From contig CACZAD010000005.1 in the NCBI GenBank assembly GCA_902779055.1, positions 1 to 64,000 on the forward strand: a stretch of 64,000 nt of DNA, in the 5' to 3' direction. Under the pieces are notes generated by a model that was not told the DNA's origin, did not search any database, and saw only the letters and a list, made by a program, of their open reading frames with translations. Both the position numbers and the translations under genes were made by a program. Origin of the DNA: Fibrobacter succinogenes. Lineage in GTDB: Bacteria > Fibrobacterota > Fibrobacteria > Fibrobacterales > Fibrobacteraceae. Positions 35,301 to 42,621 of the stretch are shown here, piece by piece. How positions within the stretch are numbered: position 1 is the stretch's first letter; each line of letters opens with the position of its first letter.

Positions 35301-36855
35301 AGCTCGATATACATATACATTCAAGGCTTGGAGTCCGACGATTACGGCCGTGACTGGAACGAGAACCTATACGGCGCTGTTTGACAGTACATTGCGTGAA
35401 TATGAGATTATATTCAAGAATGGAACGGATGTATTGCAGTCAGGTAATGTTGCTTATGGCACCAAGCCTAGTTATGCTGGTAGCACGCCGACCAAGGAAC
35501 CGACTGCTCAATATGCGTATACATTCAAGAGCTGGAGTCCGACGATTGCGACCGTGACTGAAGCAGCAACTTATACAGCGTTGTTTGACAGTACTTTGCA
35601 TAAATATGCAATTATATTCAAGAATGGAACGGATGTATTGCAGTCAAGTAATGTTGCTTATGGCACCAAGCCTAGTTATGCTGGTCGCACGCCGACCAAG
35701 GAATCGACTGCTCAATATGTGTATGCATTCAAGAGTTGGAACCCGACGATTACGGCAGTGACAGAAGATGCTGTTTATACGGCATTGTTTGACAGTACAT
35801 TGCACGAATATACGATTACGTTCAAGAATGGTTCAGATATATTGCAGTCAAGTAATGTTGCTTATGGCGATAAGCCAAGTTATACAGGCAGCACGCCGAC
35901 CAAGGAATCGACTGCACGAAATGTGTATACGTTCAAAGGTTGGTATCCGACGATTGCAACCGTGACGGAATCGGTAACATATATTGCGTTATTCGATAGC
36001 GCAAGGCATGAAAGTACGATTACATTCAAGAATGGTTCGGATACATTGCAGTCAGGTGATGTCGCGTATGGCGATACGCCTAGTTATGCAGGTGGCACGC
36101 CGACTAAGGAACCGACAACTCAATATGTGTATACATTCAAGGGCTGGAGTCCGACGATTACGGCAGTGACAAAAGATGCTGTTTATACGGCATTGTTTGA
36201 CAGCACTTTGCGTGAATATACAATTACATTCAAGAATGGCTCGGATACATTGCAAGTGAGTGAAGAAGCATATGGCACCAAGATAGGTTATAAGGGAAGC
36301 GAGCCGACGAAGAAATCCACAGAAAAGTATGTGTACACCTTTAAGGGTTGGGATCCGGCGTTGTTTGCTGTAATTGAGCCTGTTACATATACGGCAGTAT
36401 TCGATAGCACTTTGCGTACGTATAGCGTTACGTTTAAAAACGGAACAACGACATTGCAATCAGATGATGTGGCTTATGGAGAAAAGCCCAATTATATGGG
36501 CGATGTTCCGACAAAGAACTCTTCTGGTCAGTACTCTTACACATTTAAGGGTTGGTCTCCGTCGATTGTAGCCGTGAGTGAAAATGTTACATATACGGCT
36601 GTATTCGATAGTTCTGTTGTGACGGGACTTGCTGAAAATGGCTTGAATAAGTCTGGTTTCATAGTTAGTTCATTGGGACGAACAATTCAAATTTCTTCGG
36701 CGACGGTTGGTGAAAAATATGTAGTCCTTGATATGCAAGGACGTGAATTGAAAAACGGAGTTTGCGATGCTTCGAATTTCAATATTACTATGCCGGTTGC
36801 GGGGAATTATCTTGTAAAAGTCGGTGGTAAAACGAAAATCGCAAGAATGAAATAA
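29380..36855 (+). CDS. Giant secreted GLUG/InlB-repeat protein, probable type IX secretion substrate
   Basis: A 2491-residue surface protein, probably adhesive. The signal peptide ends at VAFAAP. After a GLUG-type entry segment, residues of about 140-1400 consist of short repeats of the form YVGGLVGY..SxSYSxGxVxG (GLUG motif). Two Ig-like repeats follow (YDGTAKTP, YTGEALTPEV). Then come ten 68-residue InlB/Listeria-Bacteroides repeats (about 1735-2413; ITFKNG ... SYGTKPSYSG ... TYTALFDSTLR). The last 75 residues (VVLDMQGRELKNG ... AGNYLVKVGGKTKIARMK) resemble a type IX sorting domain. The ATG at 29380 follows AAGGAG; an ATG at 29347 would add 11 residues. An intrinsic terminator follows. Confidence 0.9.
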   Translation: MNLVSKIVAVWTVWIGVAFAAPAIWDGSADVSWYESSAQNYNLTTAEQLAGLAKLVNEGTSDFSGKTITLGADIFLNDTAGAGAGTWASIARRSWTPIGTSAYPFKGEFDGLAGKKNRRIYGLYYNDATSYVGLFGYTNGVTISNIDLLVGRVTADNSVGALVGYALSGTITNVHSEIKVTGKNRVGGLVGYCSGGISRSSVKENVVGQDSVGGLVGFISGNISGTEKANSSFVGNVNGRMYVGGLAGRSGTISYSYVEGRVEGDSSYVGGLAGYGAGVSQSYVNGPVKGKSNYVGGLAGYATSSISKSYHEGDVSSSRSYVGGLAGRSASILESYAKGSVEGDSSYVGGLAGYASSVSQSYVNGPVKGKLNYVGGLVGFATSSVTDSHYEGDVSTLGNYVGGLIGASFSSYSGTSAQTYVVVKNSYSVANVQGANYVGGVIGLDSIYKNSSGSTLVRRNILKASSQGKIEGKNYVGGVVGRMNRAGSTSYIHSKIDSSWHTDGIVNGMGYVGGVAGSIYDTLSHSYSKGSVTGDGSYIGGLVGSGASILQSYVEGAVAGKSSYVGGVAGSAGMVDSSYHIKGNVEGAGYVGGLVGKATSMVSASYSEGDVSGTGSYVGGLLGYASNAVTSSYSMGNVTGSGSYVGGLVGSGNLISKSYAEGIVSGNAAYVGGLAGYAGSVSQSYANGPVTGKTNYVGGLIGYATSSVTDSHYEGDVSTLGNYVGGLVGISFTSFSGTSAQTYVVVKNSYSVANVQGEDYVGGVIGLDSIYRSSSGSKYVRRNILKAGSQGKVVGNNYVGGVVGRMNRAGSSTSYIRSIIDSCWHTDGVVSGLGYVGGVAGSIYDTLSHSYSRGNVTGGGSYVGGIVGNGTSLSYSYSKGDVTGSGYVGGLIGYGTSILQSYAEGSIVGQKDYVGGVAGYAGKVDSSYHVKGNVEGAAYVGGLVGKETSTVTVSYSEGDVSGSGNYVGGLLGLTSYAVKNSYSKGNVTGGGYYVGGLIGSGSSISQSYAEGSVAGKKDYVGGVAGSAGKVDTCYHTGGNIEGAGYVGGLAGNGGSTVTASYSEGDVSGTGSYVGGLLGNTSSAVINSHSKGNVTGSVRYIGGLVGRGSSISQSFTEGSVKGEANYVGGLAGYASSAITESHFVGNVSGLDSVGGLAGYAGKNRNSYAKADYVKGRNVVGGIVGLGVDSIDVSYFIGDSVTGIYQVGGLAGYAKSAVDSSYSTANVKGDDNVGGLVGSAYGDVSNSYAIGNVDGDENNSSAGNDNLGGLVGYQYGGSISKSMALGNISGTTKLGGLVGRFDGTSISQSYANGNVTGHYYGDPADEVGNYYIGGLVGFAKGAVEETYSSGVVKGMDEDPVYTGCMVGYVNGSLTVKKSYYDKSKCNLGIDGGVGSVSLTGNPDKTTAEMKTLSTFEDWDFVDTWKMLKDSYPYLQIYSNSFVNAVVTTESLEGFAYDGTAKTPLVTSVTLFGETLAYETEYTIAYENNVNAGVASINICGVKPYSGCKIVDFEIAGIAVQPSIATIADVVYTGEALTPEVLVYNGESLLPASDYTVEYANNINVGTASVFVKMKGNYSGKASTIFQIKKATPVIVQNPKANDVIFGETLASSILSGGKANVEGEFVWKTPSLKPSLQNDGYAVVFVPTDARNYTTSAEIVIPVKVLDMVYVAVHANGLTIDSTVVEKGTSYVLPKASVITGYDFVGFYKGTSLIGKAGDVVEITENTDIDAVYQVQKYIVTFMNGNVQLQSGEVSYGEMPKYTGDAPTKTASAKYTYSFKSWTPAITAVTSAATYTALFDSTLRSYDITFKNGSTVLQSSSVSYGTKPSYSGSTPTKASTAQYTYKFKSWNPTIATVTGAATYTALFDSTLRTYTITFKNGTKTLQTSTVSYGTKPSYSGSTPTKSTTTQYTYTFKSWEPTIATVTGAATYTALFDSTLRTYSITFKNGTTTLQTGYVAYGAEPSYAGDTPTKTSSARYTYTFKAWSPTITAVTGTRTYTALFDSTLREYEIIFKNGTDVLQSGNVAYGTKPSYAGSTPTKEPTAQYAYTFKSWSPTIATVTEAATYTALFDSTLHKYAIIFKNGTDVLQSSNVAYGTKPSYAGRTPTKESTAQYVYAFKSWNPTITAVTEDAVYTALFDSTLHEYTITFKNGSDILQSSNVAYGDKPSYTGSTPTKESTARNVYTFKGWYPTIATVTESVTYIALFDSARHESTITFKNGSDTLQSGDVAYGDTPSYAGGTPTKEPTTQYVYTFKGWSPTITAVTKDAVYTALFDSTLREYTITFKNGSDTLQVSEEAYGTKIGYKGSEPTKKSTEKYVYTFKGWDPALFAVIEPVTYTAVFDSTLRTYSVTFKNGTTTLQSDDVAYGEKPNYMGDVPTKNSSGQYSYTFKGWSPSIVAVSENVTYTAVFDSSVVTGLAENGLNKSGFIVSSLGRTIQISSATVGEKYVVLDMQGRELKNGVCDASNFNITMPVAGNYLVKVGGKTKIARMK
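30532..32000 (+). repeat. Internal duplication in the GLUG region, offset 969 bases
   Basis: The stretch beginning GTGACAGATTC at 30532 recurs at 31501 and stays alignable for about 450 bases. Both copies carry the otherwise unique blocks SGTSAQTYVVVKNSYSVANV, GGVIGLDSIY and GGVVGRMNRAG. The copies differ by scattered substitutions, so the duplication is not recent. Confidence 0.75.
34584..36620 (+). repeat. Ten tandem 204-base repeats (InlB type)
   Basis: Ten in-frame units of 204 bases encode 68 residues each. Neighbouring units are alike at DNA level (for example TATACAGCATTGTTTGACAG recurs at unit ends), so copy number could change by slippage or recombination. Confidence 0.85.
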
Positions 36856-36870
36856 AAAAGAACCAAATGA

Positions 36871-36903
36871 AAAGACGCTCATAGATGTGGGCGTCTTTTT
36901 TTT
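36871..36903 (+). terminator. Intrinsic terminator of the giant gene
   Basis: AAAGACGC and GCGTCTTT pair around a 12-base loop and are followed by eight or more T. Confidence 0.9.
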
Positions 36904-36960
36904 GTATTTGAAATGTGTATTGCGAGGCTTTGGCGAACTAAGTTCTACCCACTGTTCCTT

Positions 36961-37869
36961 TTATTTCTTGAATTTGTCGATCAGCCGTTTGGCGGGGAAT
37001 CCGACGAGCTGGAAGCCCTTTTCCCAAATGAGGTCTTTGATATGGTCGACCTTTGTTTCGCTGCTCTTGGGTAGCCAGCTTGCGTCAAAGTCGCTTTCTA
37101 GGCCCGCATTGAGTACGAGCGACGTGTAATCCATATTGAGTGCATCGTAGGCGTGGTGGCGCACGAAATGCTTCTTTTCTTCGTAGCTAAAGCGGCGTTC
37201 CAGGAGCTTGCGCTTGATGAACCCTGCTCCTTGCCGGACGAGTTCGTCGTAGGCGAAGAAGACGGGGCGCTCGGTATGGTAGAGCGATTCCATGATGACT
37301 TCGGCTTCGGTGAATTTTTCGCTGAGGCCCACTTCGAGCTTGCGGGTCACGTCATAGAATTCGGTCTGTTCCGGAGTCTCGAGGATGTGCAAGAAGAACA
37401 CACCGAAGGCGGCCGGTTTCATATACAAGAAGAACGATTGCAGGTGAGGGGCGAATTCGTCGTTGCTGGTCAGCGAAACGACATCTGCGGGGCTCTGTTC
37501 CGCACGTTCGAAGAATTCCTTGAACTTGTTCCTGTAATAGACGATGGAGTCGTTGATGAGAAGCAGGCGGTCGATGCTCTTTGCCGAAAAGCCGGGAACG
37601 TAGTTTCCGGCGCTGTCCTTGCGGTTGGCCTGCAGTTGCAGGTAGCGCTTCCACATGCCAAAGTCGAATCCGCGATTTTCGGTGAGGAAAAGCTCGATGT
37701 TGTTTTCCTTCAGGAACTCGTAGGTCTCATTTGAGAGTGTCCGGCGGTTCGTGAGGAGTACGACCTTGAAATCGGTTTCGGCGAGATGTTTGAGCGCAAA
37801 GCGGACATAGCCGGGGAGGTCTTCCCCGGTTTGGTAACTGGCGTAGAGTGCGACCTTCTTATCTTCCAA
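36961..37869 (-). CDS. Rhamnan synthesis protein F (RgpF)-like
   Basis: A 302-residue cytoplasmic protein of the RgpF type, associated with rhamnose-rich cell-wall or O-antigen polysaccharide synthesis. Marks are the opening VALYASYQTGEDLPGYVRF, the block NRGFDFGMWKRYL, LLLINDSIVYY, and SFFLYMKPAAF. The family is treated as glycosyltransferase-like, and the sugar acceptor is unknown here. It is the last of three leftward genes; its start is four bases from the stop of rnr, so it is almost certainly cotranscribed with it. No other polysaccharide genes lie nearby. Confidence 0.85.
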   Translation of the reverse strand: MEDKKVALYASYQTGEDLPGYVRFALKHLAETDFKVVLLTNRRTLSNETYEFLKENNIELFLTENRGFDFGMWKRYLQLQANRKDSAGNYVPGFSAKSIDRLLLINDSIVYYRNKFKEFFERAEQSPADVVSLTSNDEFAPHLQSFFLYMKPAAFGVFFLHILETPEQTEFYDVTRKLEVGLSEKFTEAEVIMESLYHTERPVFFAYDELVRQGAGFIKRKLLERRFSYEEKKHFVRHHAYDALNMDYTSLVLNAGLESDFDASWLPKSSETKVDHIKDLIWEKGFQLVGFPAKRLIDKFKK

Positions 37870-37873
37870 TCAA

Positions 37874-40267
37874 CTACCTTCCTCTGCGGGAGCTGCGTCC
37901 GCCACGTCCGTGCGAGAACTTGTCGCCGAAGGACTTGCGTCCACGTCTTGCTTCGCGTGGCTCGCTTGCCACGTGGAATCCTTCGCCGTCACGGGAACTG
38001 CGGGTCTTGCGGAGTCCCTTGTGCCCGCGGGCGTCGCGTCCGGTACGTTCAAAGCTCGGACCGTCGGCGTCAAAGTCCCTGCGTCCACGGCGACCGCGAG
38101 AAACATATTCCGGTTCGTGATCGTCGTCTTCGTCCGGCTGGCTCACAAGTCCAAGGGCTTCGGCGGCCGCGGCGCGGTCAGCGCGTTCCTTGTAGTTGCG
38201 GGCGTCGCGTTCGGTATCTTCGCGGGTACGGCGCTTTTTCGGTTCGGCGCTCAGCTTTTCGGTAATGCTGAAGTCGGCCTGACCGCGCAATGGGTCAACT
38301 CTGAGGAGTTGAACCATCACCTTGTCGCCACGGCGGAAGGTGCGGCCGCTGCGCTTGCCAAATGCAAGCCCCTGGTCCGGATTGAACACGTAGAAGTCGT
38401 CGCCAGCGATGTCACGGTAACGCACAAGGCCTTCGGCAATCGGATCGTCGATGGAAACATAGATGCCCCATTCTTCGATGCCTGTAACGCTTGCTTCGAA
38501 GCTGTCGCCGATGCGGCTCTTCAAAATCCAGCAGCTGCACACCTTGATGGCGATGCGTTCCACCTTCATGTTCTTGATTTCGTTTGCAGAAATCAAGTCG
38601 CAAACTTCAATCACGCTGTTTGCGCGTTCGGCGTCGATTTCCTTACCCTTGCGGGCGAGTTCTCGATGGCACCAGAGGTCGGCGTAACGGCGGATCGGCG
38701 AAGTGAAGTGGCTGTAATCCTGCCAGTTCAAGGCGAAGTGACCAAAGCTGTTAGAATCGTAGTGCGCTTTTTGCATACTGCGCAGAATGCGGTTCGTAAG
38801 CGTCTCGTCGCCCTGGGCGCGCTTGACCAAGTGCTCGTACAGCTTGAATGCCGTCGGGTTCAGGTTCGTGTCGCCGCTGCGCGGCTTGCCCAAGTCACGC
38901 AACATCACCGGAGCGTCCTTGAACAGATCCGGGTACATATAGTAGAGTTCCATGATGTCCTTGGTGTCCGGAGCTTCATGGATACGGTAAATGCCTTGCA
39001 GCTTGCGCTGCTTGAGTTCCTTGGCGCAGCAGTTGTTCGCAATGAGCATGCACTCTTCGACCCATGAGTTCGATTCGTCGTGTTCGCGCGGAACAATCTT
39101 GACGGGTTCGCCATTTTCGTCGAACTTGCAGCCGTATTCGGTGGTCTGGAATTCGAGCAGGCCTTCCTTGGTGCGGTTCTTCTTGAGGAGTGCGGTCACT
39201 TCGGCAAGAGCCTTGATGGAGTCGTCGCCGGCTTCCATCATCTGCACGGCCTGCTGGTAGGTGATGCCCTTCGTGATCTTCACGACACTGCGGTGGAAGT
39301 CCCAAGAGAGCACATTTGCATTCTTGTCGAGATCCATCATGCAGGTGAATGCGCAACGGTCCACGCCTTCGTGCAAGCTGCAAACACCGCTCGAAAGCTT
39401 TTCCGGAAGCATCGGCACTGCGGTCCACGGCAGGTACTGCGTGTAGCTTCTTTCGAGAGCTTCTTCGTCGAGGTCGGATCCTTCGGGTACATAGTAACTC
39501 ACGTCGGCGATATGTACGCCGAGCTTGTAGCCGCCGTCTGCCTTGCGTTCCACGCTGATGGCATCGTCATGGTCCATGGCGCCTTCGGGGTCAATGCAAA
39601 GGATGTCGAGCTTGCGGTAGTCCACGCGGCCTTTGAAATCCTTTTCCGTCGGGTCGGAGATGGACTCGACGTACTTCTTGATGGCGGGGCTGAAGTCCTT
39701 GGGGAGGTTGCTTTCTTCCATGAACTGCTTCTTGACTTCGTCCCAGGTCACGTTCATAATTTCGGCAGAACGGTCGACCTTTGCCAAGTAGCTGTGCTTG
39801 AGCTTCGGATGCGGATATAGCGTAAAGCTGATGGTCTCGCCTTCCTTGCCCGGAGCCTGCCTGCGGTGGCACATCTCGTACACCTTGCCGGTATCGAGTT
39901 CGGTCACCTGCCAGTCTTCGTCACCGGTCTGGTGCAGAATGCCTCGCTTGACGCGCGTGCCGGAATCCTTTTCCGTCTGACGGCGGCTGCGTGCGCCCGG
40001 ACGGCGGTTGTCTTCGACACCCTGCTCTGCAAATTTCTTGAGGCGCTTTTCGCGCTTTTCTTCGAGAGGCTCGCCATCGCCCAGCTGGTATTCCTTGTGC
40101 GCAGAACGCTTTAAAACACCACGCTCGACCATGTCGGCGAGGAGTTGCTTGAATGCCATATTCTGTTTTTTCGGGAGGCCGAGAGCGCTACGGAGCTGGC
40201 TCCCTACCATAGGTTCGTCGCGAATAATTGCAATAATCTGTTCTTCGCTCGGTAATTCTTTAGCCAT
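37874..40267 (-). CDS. rnr: Ribonuclease R
   Basis: A 797-residue 3'-5' exoribonuclease that degrades structured RNA. It has an N-terminal winged helix (SQLRSALGLPKKQNMAFKQL), cold-shock-like domains, the RNB catalytic core with its metal-binding aspartates (CIDPEGAMDHDDAIS), the block YPDLFKDAPV before the SFGHFALNWQDYSHFTSPIRR region split over two helices, and an S1 domain (FEASVTGIEEWGIYVSIDDP). About 120 residues of arginine- and glycine-rich tail follow the S1 domain. GGAGG lies eight bases before the ATG at 40267. It follows the acyltransferase gene by two bases. Confidence 0.95.
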   Translation of the reverse strand: MAKELPSEEQIIAIIRDEPMVGSQLRSALGLPKKQNMAFKQLLADMVERGVLKRSAHKEYQLGDGEPLEEKREKRLKKFAEQGVEDNRRPGARSRRQTEKDSGTRVKRGILHQTGDEDWQVTELDTGKVYEMCHRRQAPGKEGETISFTLYPHPKLKHSYLAKVDRSAEIMNVTWDEVKKQFMEESNLPKDFSPAIKKYVESISDPTEKDFKGRVDYRKLDILCIDPEGAMDHDDAISVERKADGGYKLGVHIADVSYYVPEGSDLDEEALERSYTQYLPWTAVPMLPEKLSSGVCSLHEGVDRCAFTCMMDLDKNANVLSWDFHRSVVKITKGITYQQAVQMMEAGDDSIKALAEVTALLKKNRTKEGLLEFQTTEYGCKFDENGEPVKIVPREHDESNSWVEECMLIANNCCAKELKQRKLQGIYRIHEAPDTKDIMELYYMYPDLFKDAPVMLRDLGKPRSGDTNLNPTAFKLYEHLVKRAQGDETLTNRILRSMQKAHYDSNSFGHFALNWQDYSHFTSPIRRYADLWCHRELARKGKEIDAERANSVIEVCDLISANEIKNMKVERIAIKVCSCWILKSRIGDSFEASVTGIEEWGIYVSIDDPIAEGLVRYRDIAGDDFYVFNPDQGLAFGKRSGRTFRRGDKVMVQLLRVDPLRGQADFSITEKLSAEPKKRRTREDTERDARNYKERADRAAAAEALGLVSQPDEDDDHEPEYVSRGRRGRRDFDADGPSFERTGRDARGHKGLRKTRSSRDGEGFHVASEPREARRGRKSFGDKFSHGRGGRSSRRGR

Positions 40268-40269
40268 AA

Positions 40270-41016
40270 TCAAGCCTCCTTTTCTTTTGCTGCGGTGGCA
40301 AGCTCCGCCTGCTTGTAAGGCATCGCGGATTCAATTAAATCGTGAGTTTCGTCGCGGAGATCGGCCATCGGCTTGTCGGCGTAATCTTCATAACGGATCA
40401 GCGGGTGAACGACCACCTCGACGGTGCCGGAATAGACGGCCCACTTGACCTTCGGGAGAATCTTTCCGGTATTAATAAATGTAACTGGTAAAATCGCAAA
40501 ATGCTGTTCTTTTGCCAAGCGGAAAATTCCATTTTGGAACTTGAGCATGTGACCGTCTTCGGTACGGTGGCCTTCGGGGAACACGACAATGTTGTAGTTG
40601 CTTTCGAGGCGCTTTTTGAGGATCTTGCCGAGGCCTGCGTTCATGCGCGGGTTCTTGTGGATGGGGATGTTGCCGGAGCGGGTCAGAGCCCAGCCGAACA
40701 CGGGCGCCTTCCAGAGGCTTGCCTTGGCCATGAACGATGCGGTCGTGATGGAATGCCAGATGACGTTGATATCCAAAAAGCTTTGGTGGTTTGCGACGAT
40801 GACGTAGTTCATACCCTGCGGGATGTTTTCGGCACCCTTGACGGAAACCTTGATACGGAACAGCTTAAAAATGACGTACTTGAATGAGTAATAGCAGACA
40901 TTGGTGCATTTTTCCCAGTGACCGCGGATACCGCAGTAGAGGGTGTACGGGATGCCCGCGACAACCATAATGGTGAAAACGACGATGTAGTAAAAGAGTG
41001 CAAGAATAGCGCGCAT
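40270..41016 (-). CDS. plsC: 1-acyl-sn-glycerol-3-phosphate acyltransferase
   Basis: Adds the second acyl chain to lysophosphatidic acid at the inner membrane, making phosphatidic acid. The 248 residues include an N-terminal membrane helix (FYYIVVFTIMVVAG), the catalytic NHQSFLD (HX4D motif), the substrate-binding FPEGHRT (EGTR-like motif), and LPVTFINTG. It is the first gene of a leftward set with rnr and the rgpF-like gene. The assignment to the PlsC family is firm; substrate preference is not shown. Confidence 0.9.
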   Translation of the reverse strand: MRAILALFYYIVVFTIMVVAGIPYTLYCGIRGHWEKCTNVCYYSFKYVIFKLFRIKVSVKGAENIPQGMNYVIVANHQSFLDINVIWHSITTASFMAKASLWKAPVFGWALTRSGNIPIHKNPRMNAGLGKILKKRLESNYNIVVFPEGHRTEDGHMLKFQNGIFRLAKEQHFAILPVTFINTGKILPKVKWAVYSGTVEVVVHPLIRYEDYADKPMADLRDETHDLIESAMPYKQAELATAAKEKEA

Positions 41017-41205
41017 GGTCTCTGTTGATTGAAGTGTTGATTTTAGAACCTATCCATAATAAATAGGTCCCTATGGGCTTAATGTATATTTTTTGAGCGG
41101 GGTAAATCAGTTGTTTTTGTTACATACGTGTAATTCGTGTGGGTTGGTGGAATTTTTTGAGGCAAAATTACTTATATTCAAGCTGAAAATCATGGAGTTT
41201 TAATT

Positions 41206-42297
41206 ATGGAAATTAAATGGCTTAATCCCGATGCTAAGTTTGACCGTCTCGTTTTGGCGGGTGATATCGGTGGTACGAATACGAACCTTGGTCTTGTGGG
41301 CTACAAGGATGGCAAGTTCACGCTCATCCTCGAAACCGTTTGCCCGAGCCAGTGCATTGAAGGACTCGACACCCCGATCCGCGAAACGCTCAAGGCGGCA
41401 ATCGAAAACCGTGCGGATTTGAAGCCGTCCCACATCTGCATCAGCGCCGCAGGTCCGGTGGCAAACAACAAGTGCGTCATGACGAACCTCCCGTGGTGCG
41501 TTGACGGCGATGCCATCACGAATGCAACCGGCATCCCGACCCTCGTGATTAACGACTTTATGGCCATTAGCTATGGCATCCCGACCCTCGATGTCGATGA
41601 CCCGAAACAGATCCTCAAGTTCAAGCACACCGACGGTAGCGAACCGAAGCCGCAGGCTGCCACGAAGGCCGTGATTGGTCCGGGTACGGGCATGGGCGTT
41701 GGCTTCCTCGCATTTGACGGTCAGAAGTACATCCCGGCTTGCTCTGAAGGTGGCCACTCCACGTTTGCTCCGTTTGACAAGGAAACTCAGGACTTCCGCG
41801 ACTATATGGAAAAGCGCATCGGCACCGTGCCGGGCGTCGAACCGCTCGTCTCTGGCATGGGCCTTGCTCACCTCTATGAATGGTGGCGCGACACGAAGGG
41901 CGTACCGCAGAACGATGCCTTCAAGAAGATTGAAGAAACCGACTGGCACGACCGTCCGAAGTACATCAGCCGCGCCAGCGATACCGATCCGGTTGCTGCC
42001 GAAATGATGCGCATGTTCGTAAAGATGCTTGCCCGCTTCGCCAGCGACGCTTGCACGTTGTTCCTCCCGCTCGGCGGTTTCTACCTCGCAGGTGGAACGG
42101 TCCAGAAGGACCTCCGCTGGCTCGAACGCGACAACTTGTTTATGACCTGGTTCGAAAAGAACTACAATCCGAACATCCGTCCGCTCTTGAACAAGATTCC
42201 GGTGTACCTCATCAAGGATTACAGCATTAGTTTGTACGGTGCTGCAAACGCTAGCTTGAATTTGCAGAAGGAAACGAGAATGCCGCAAGGCATGTAG
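41206..42297 (+). CDS. glk: Glucokinase
   Basis: Phosphorylates glucose with ATP to glucose-6-phosphate, the entry step for sugar released from cellulose. The ATP-binding opening is LAGDIGGTNTNLGLV; then NDFMAISYGI, GPGTGMGVGFL and EGGHSTFAP, the glucose-binding region of the Glk family (not ROK). At 363 residues it is slightly longer than the E. coli enzyme because of an insert around LKFKHTDGSEPKPQ. GGAG lies ten bases before the ATG and a TATATTC box lies at 41171. Codon use is strongly biased, like that of alaS, suggesting high expression. Confidence 0.94.
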   Translation: MEIKWLNPDAKFDRLVLAGDIGGTNTNLGLVGYKDGKFTLILETVCPSQCIEGLDTPIRETLKAAIENRADLKPSHICISAAGPVANNKCVMTNLPWCVDGDAITNATGIPTLVINDFMAISYGIPTLDVDDPKQILKFKHTDGSEPKPQAATKAVIGPGTGMGVGFLAFDGQKYIPACSEGGHSTFAPFDKETQDFRDYMEKRIGTVPGVEPLVSGMGLAHLYEWWRDTKGVPQNDAFKKIEETDWHDRPKYISRASDTDPVAAEMMRMFVKMLARFASDACTLFLPLGGFYLAGGTVQKDLRWLERDNLFMTWFEKNYNPNIRPLLNKIPVYLIKDYSISLYGAANASLNLQKETRMPQGM

Positions 42298-42388
42298 GCG
42301 TGCGCAAAAAGCATGCCGAGAATGCGTGGGAATGCTCGATGCGAGCGGAACCGCGCGGCACTAAGTAAACTGCGCGACGTTTGGCTGT

Positions 42389-42430
42389 GTCATCCAGAGC
42401 GGAGGCGCATGCGCCGAAGTCGAAGGATCT
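42389..42430. repeat. Dispersed repeat, second type
   Basis: GTCATCCAGAGCGGAGGCGC then ATGCGCCGAAGTCGAAGGAT is a second intergenic repeat type, with an inner GGCGCATGCGCC palindrome. Reversed copies or parts occur near 50953-50986. The 324-base gap from 42298 to 42621 otherwise holds a GC-rich filler stretch and the hairpin listed next. Confidence 0.6.
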
Positions 42431-42448
42431 AAAGCGTAACTTTTATGA

Positions 42449-42482
42449 TGTCGCCCCGGACTTGTTCCGGGGTCGTTTTTTT
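42449..42482. terminator. Hairpin repeat acting as terminator
   Basis: CCCCGGA, loop CTTGT, TCCGGGG, followed by TCG and seven T. It is one of the dispersed hairpins, here with a T run that would end transcription from the glk side. Confidence 0.7.
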
Positions 42483-42621
42483 ATGCGGGGAGGGGCTGGT
42501 TCCATTTTGGAAACAGTTGAAAATGCTGGGAACACTATCTGCTAGTTTATTTTGATATATTTGTAGTAAAGTCAAATAATTGTTTAAGATACTGTAAGTT
42601 AAGAAAAGGAGATTCGAAAAA

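Noticed and set aside
34584..36620. Regular 204-base repeats as a non-coding satellite
   Set aside because: They stay in one open frame and encode InlB-type protein repeats.
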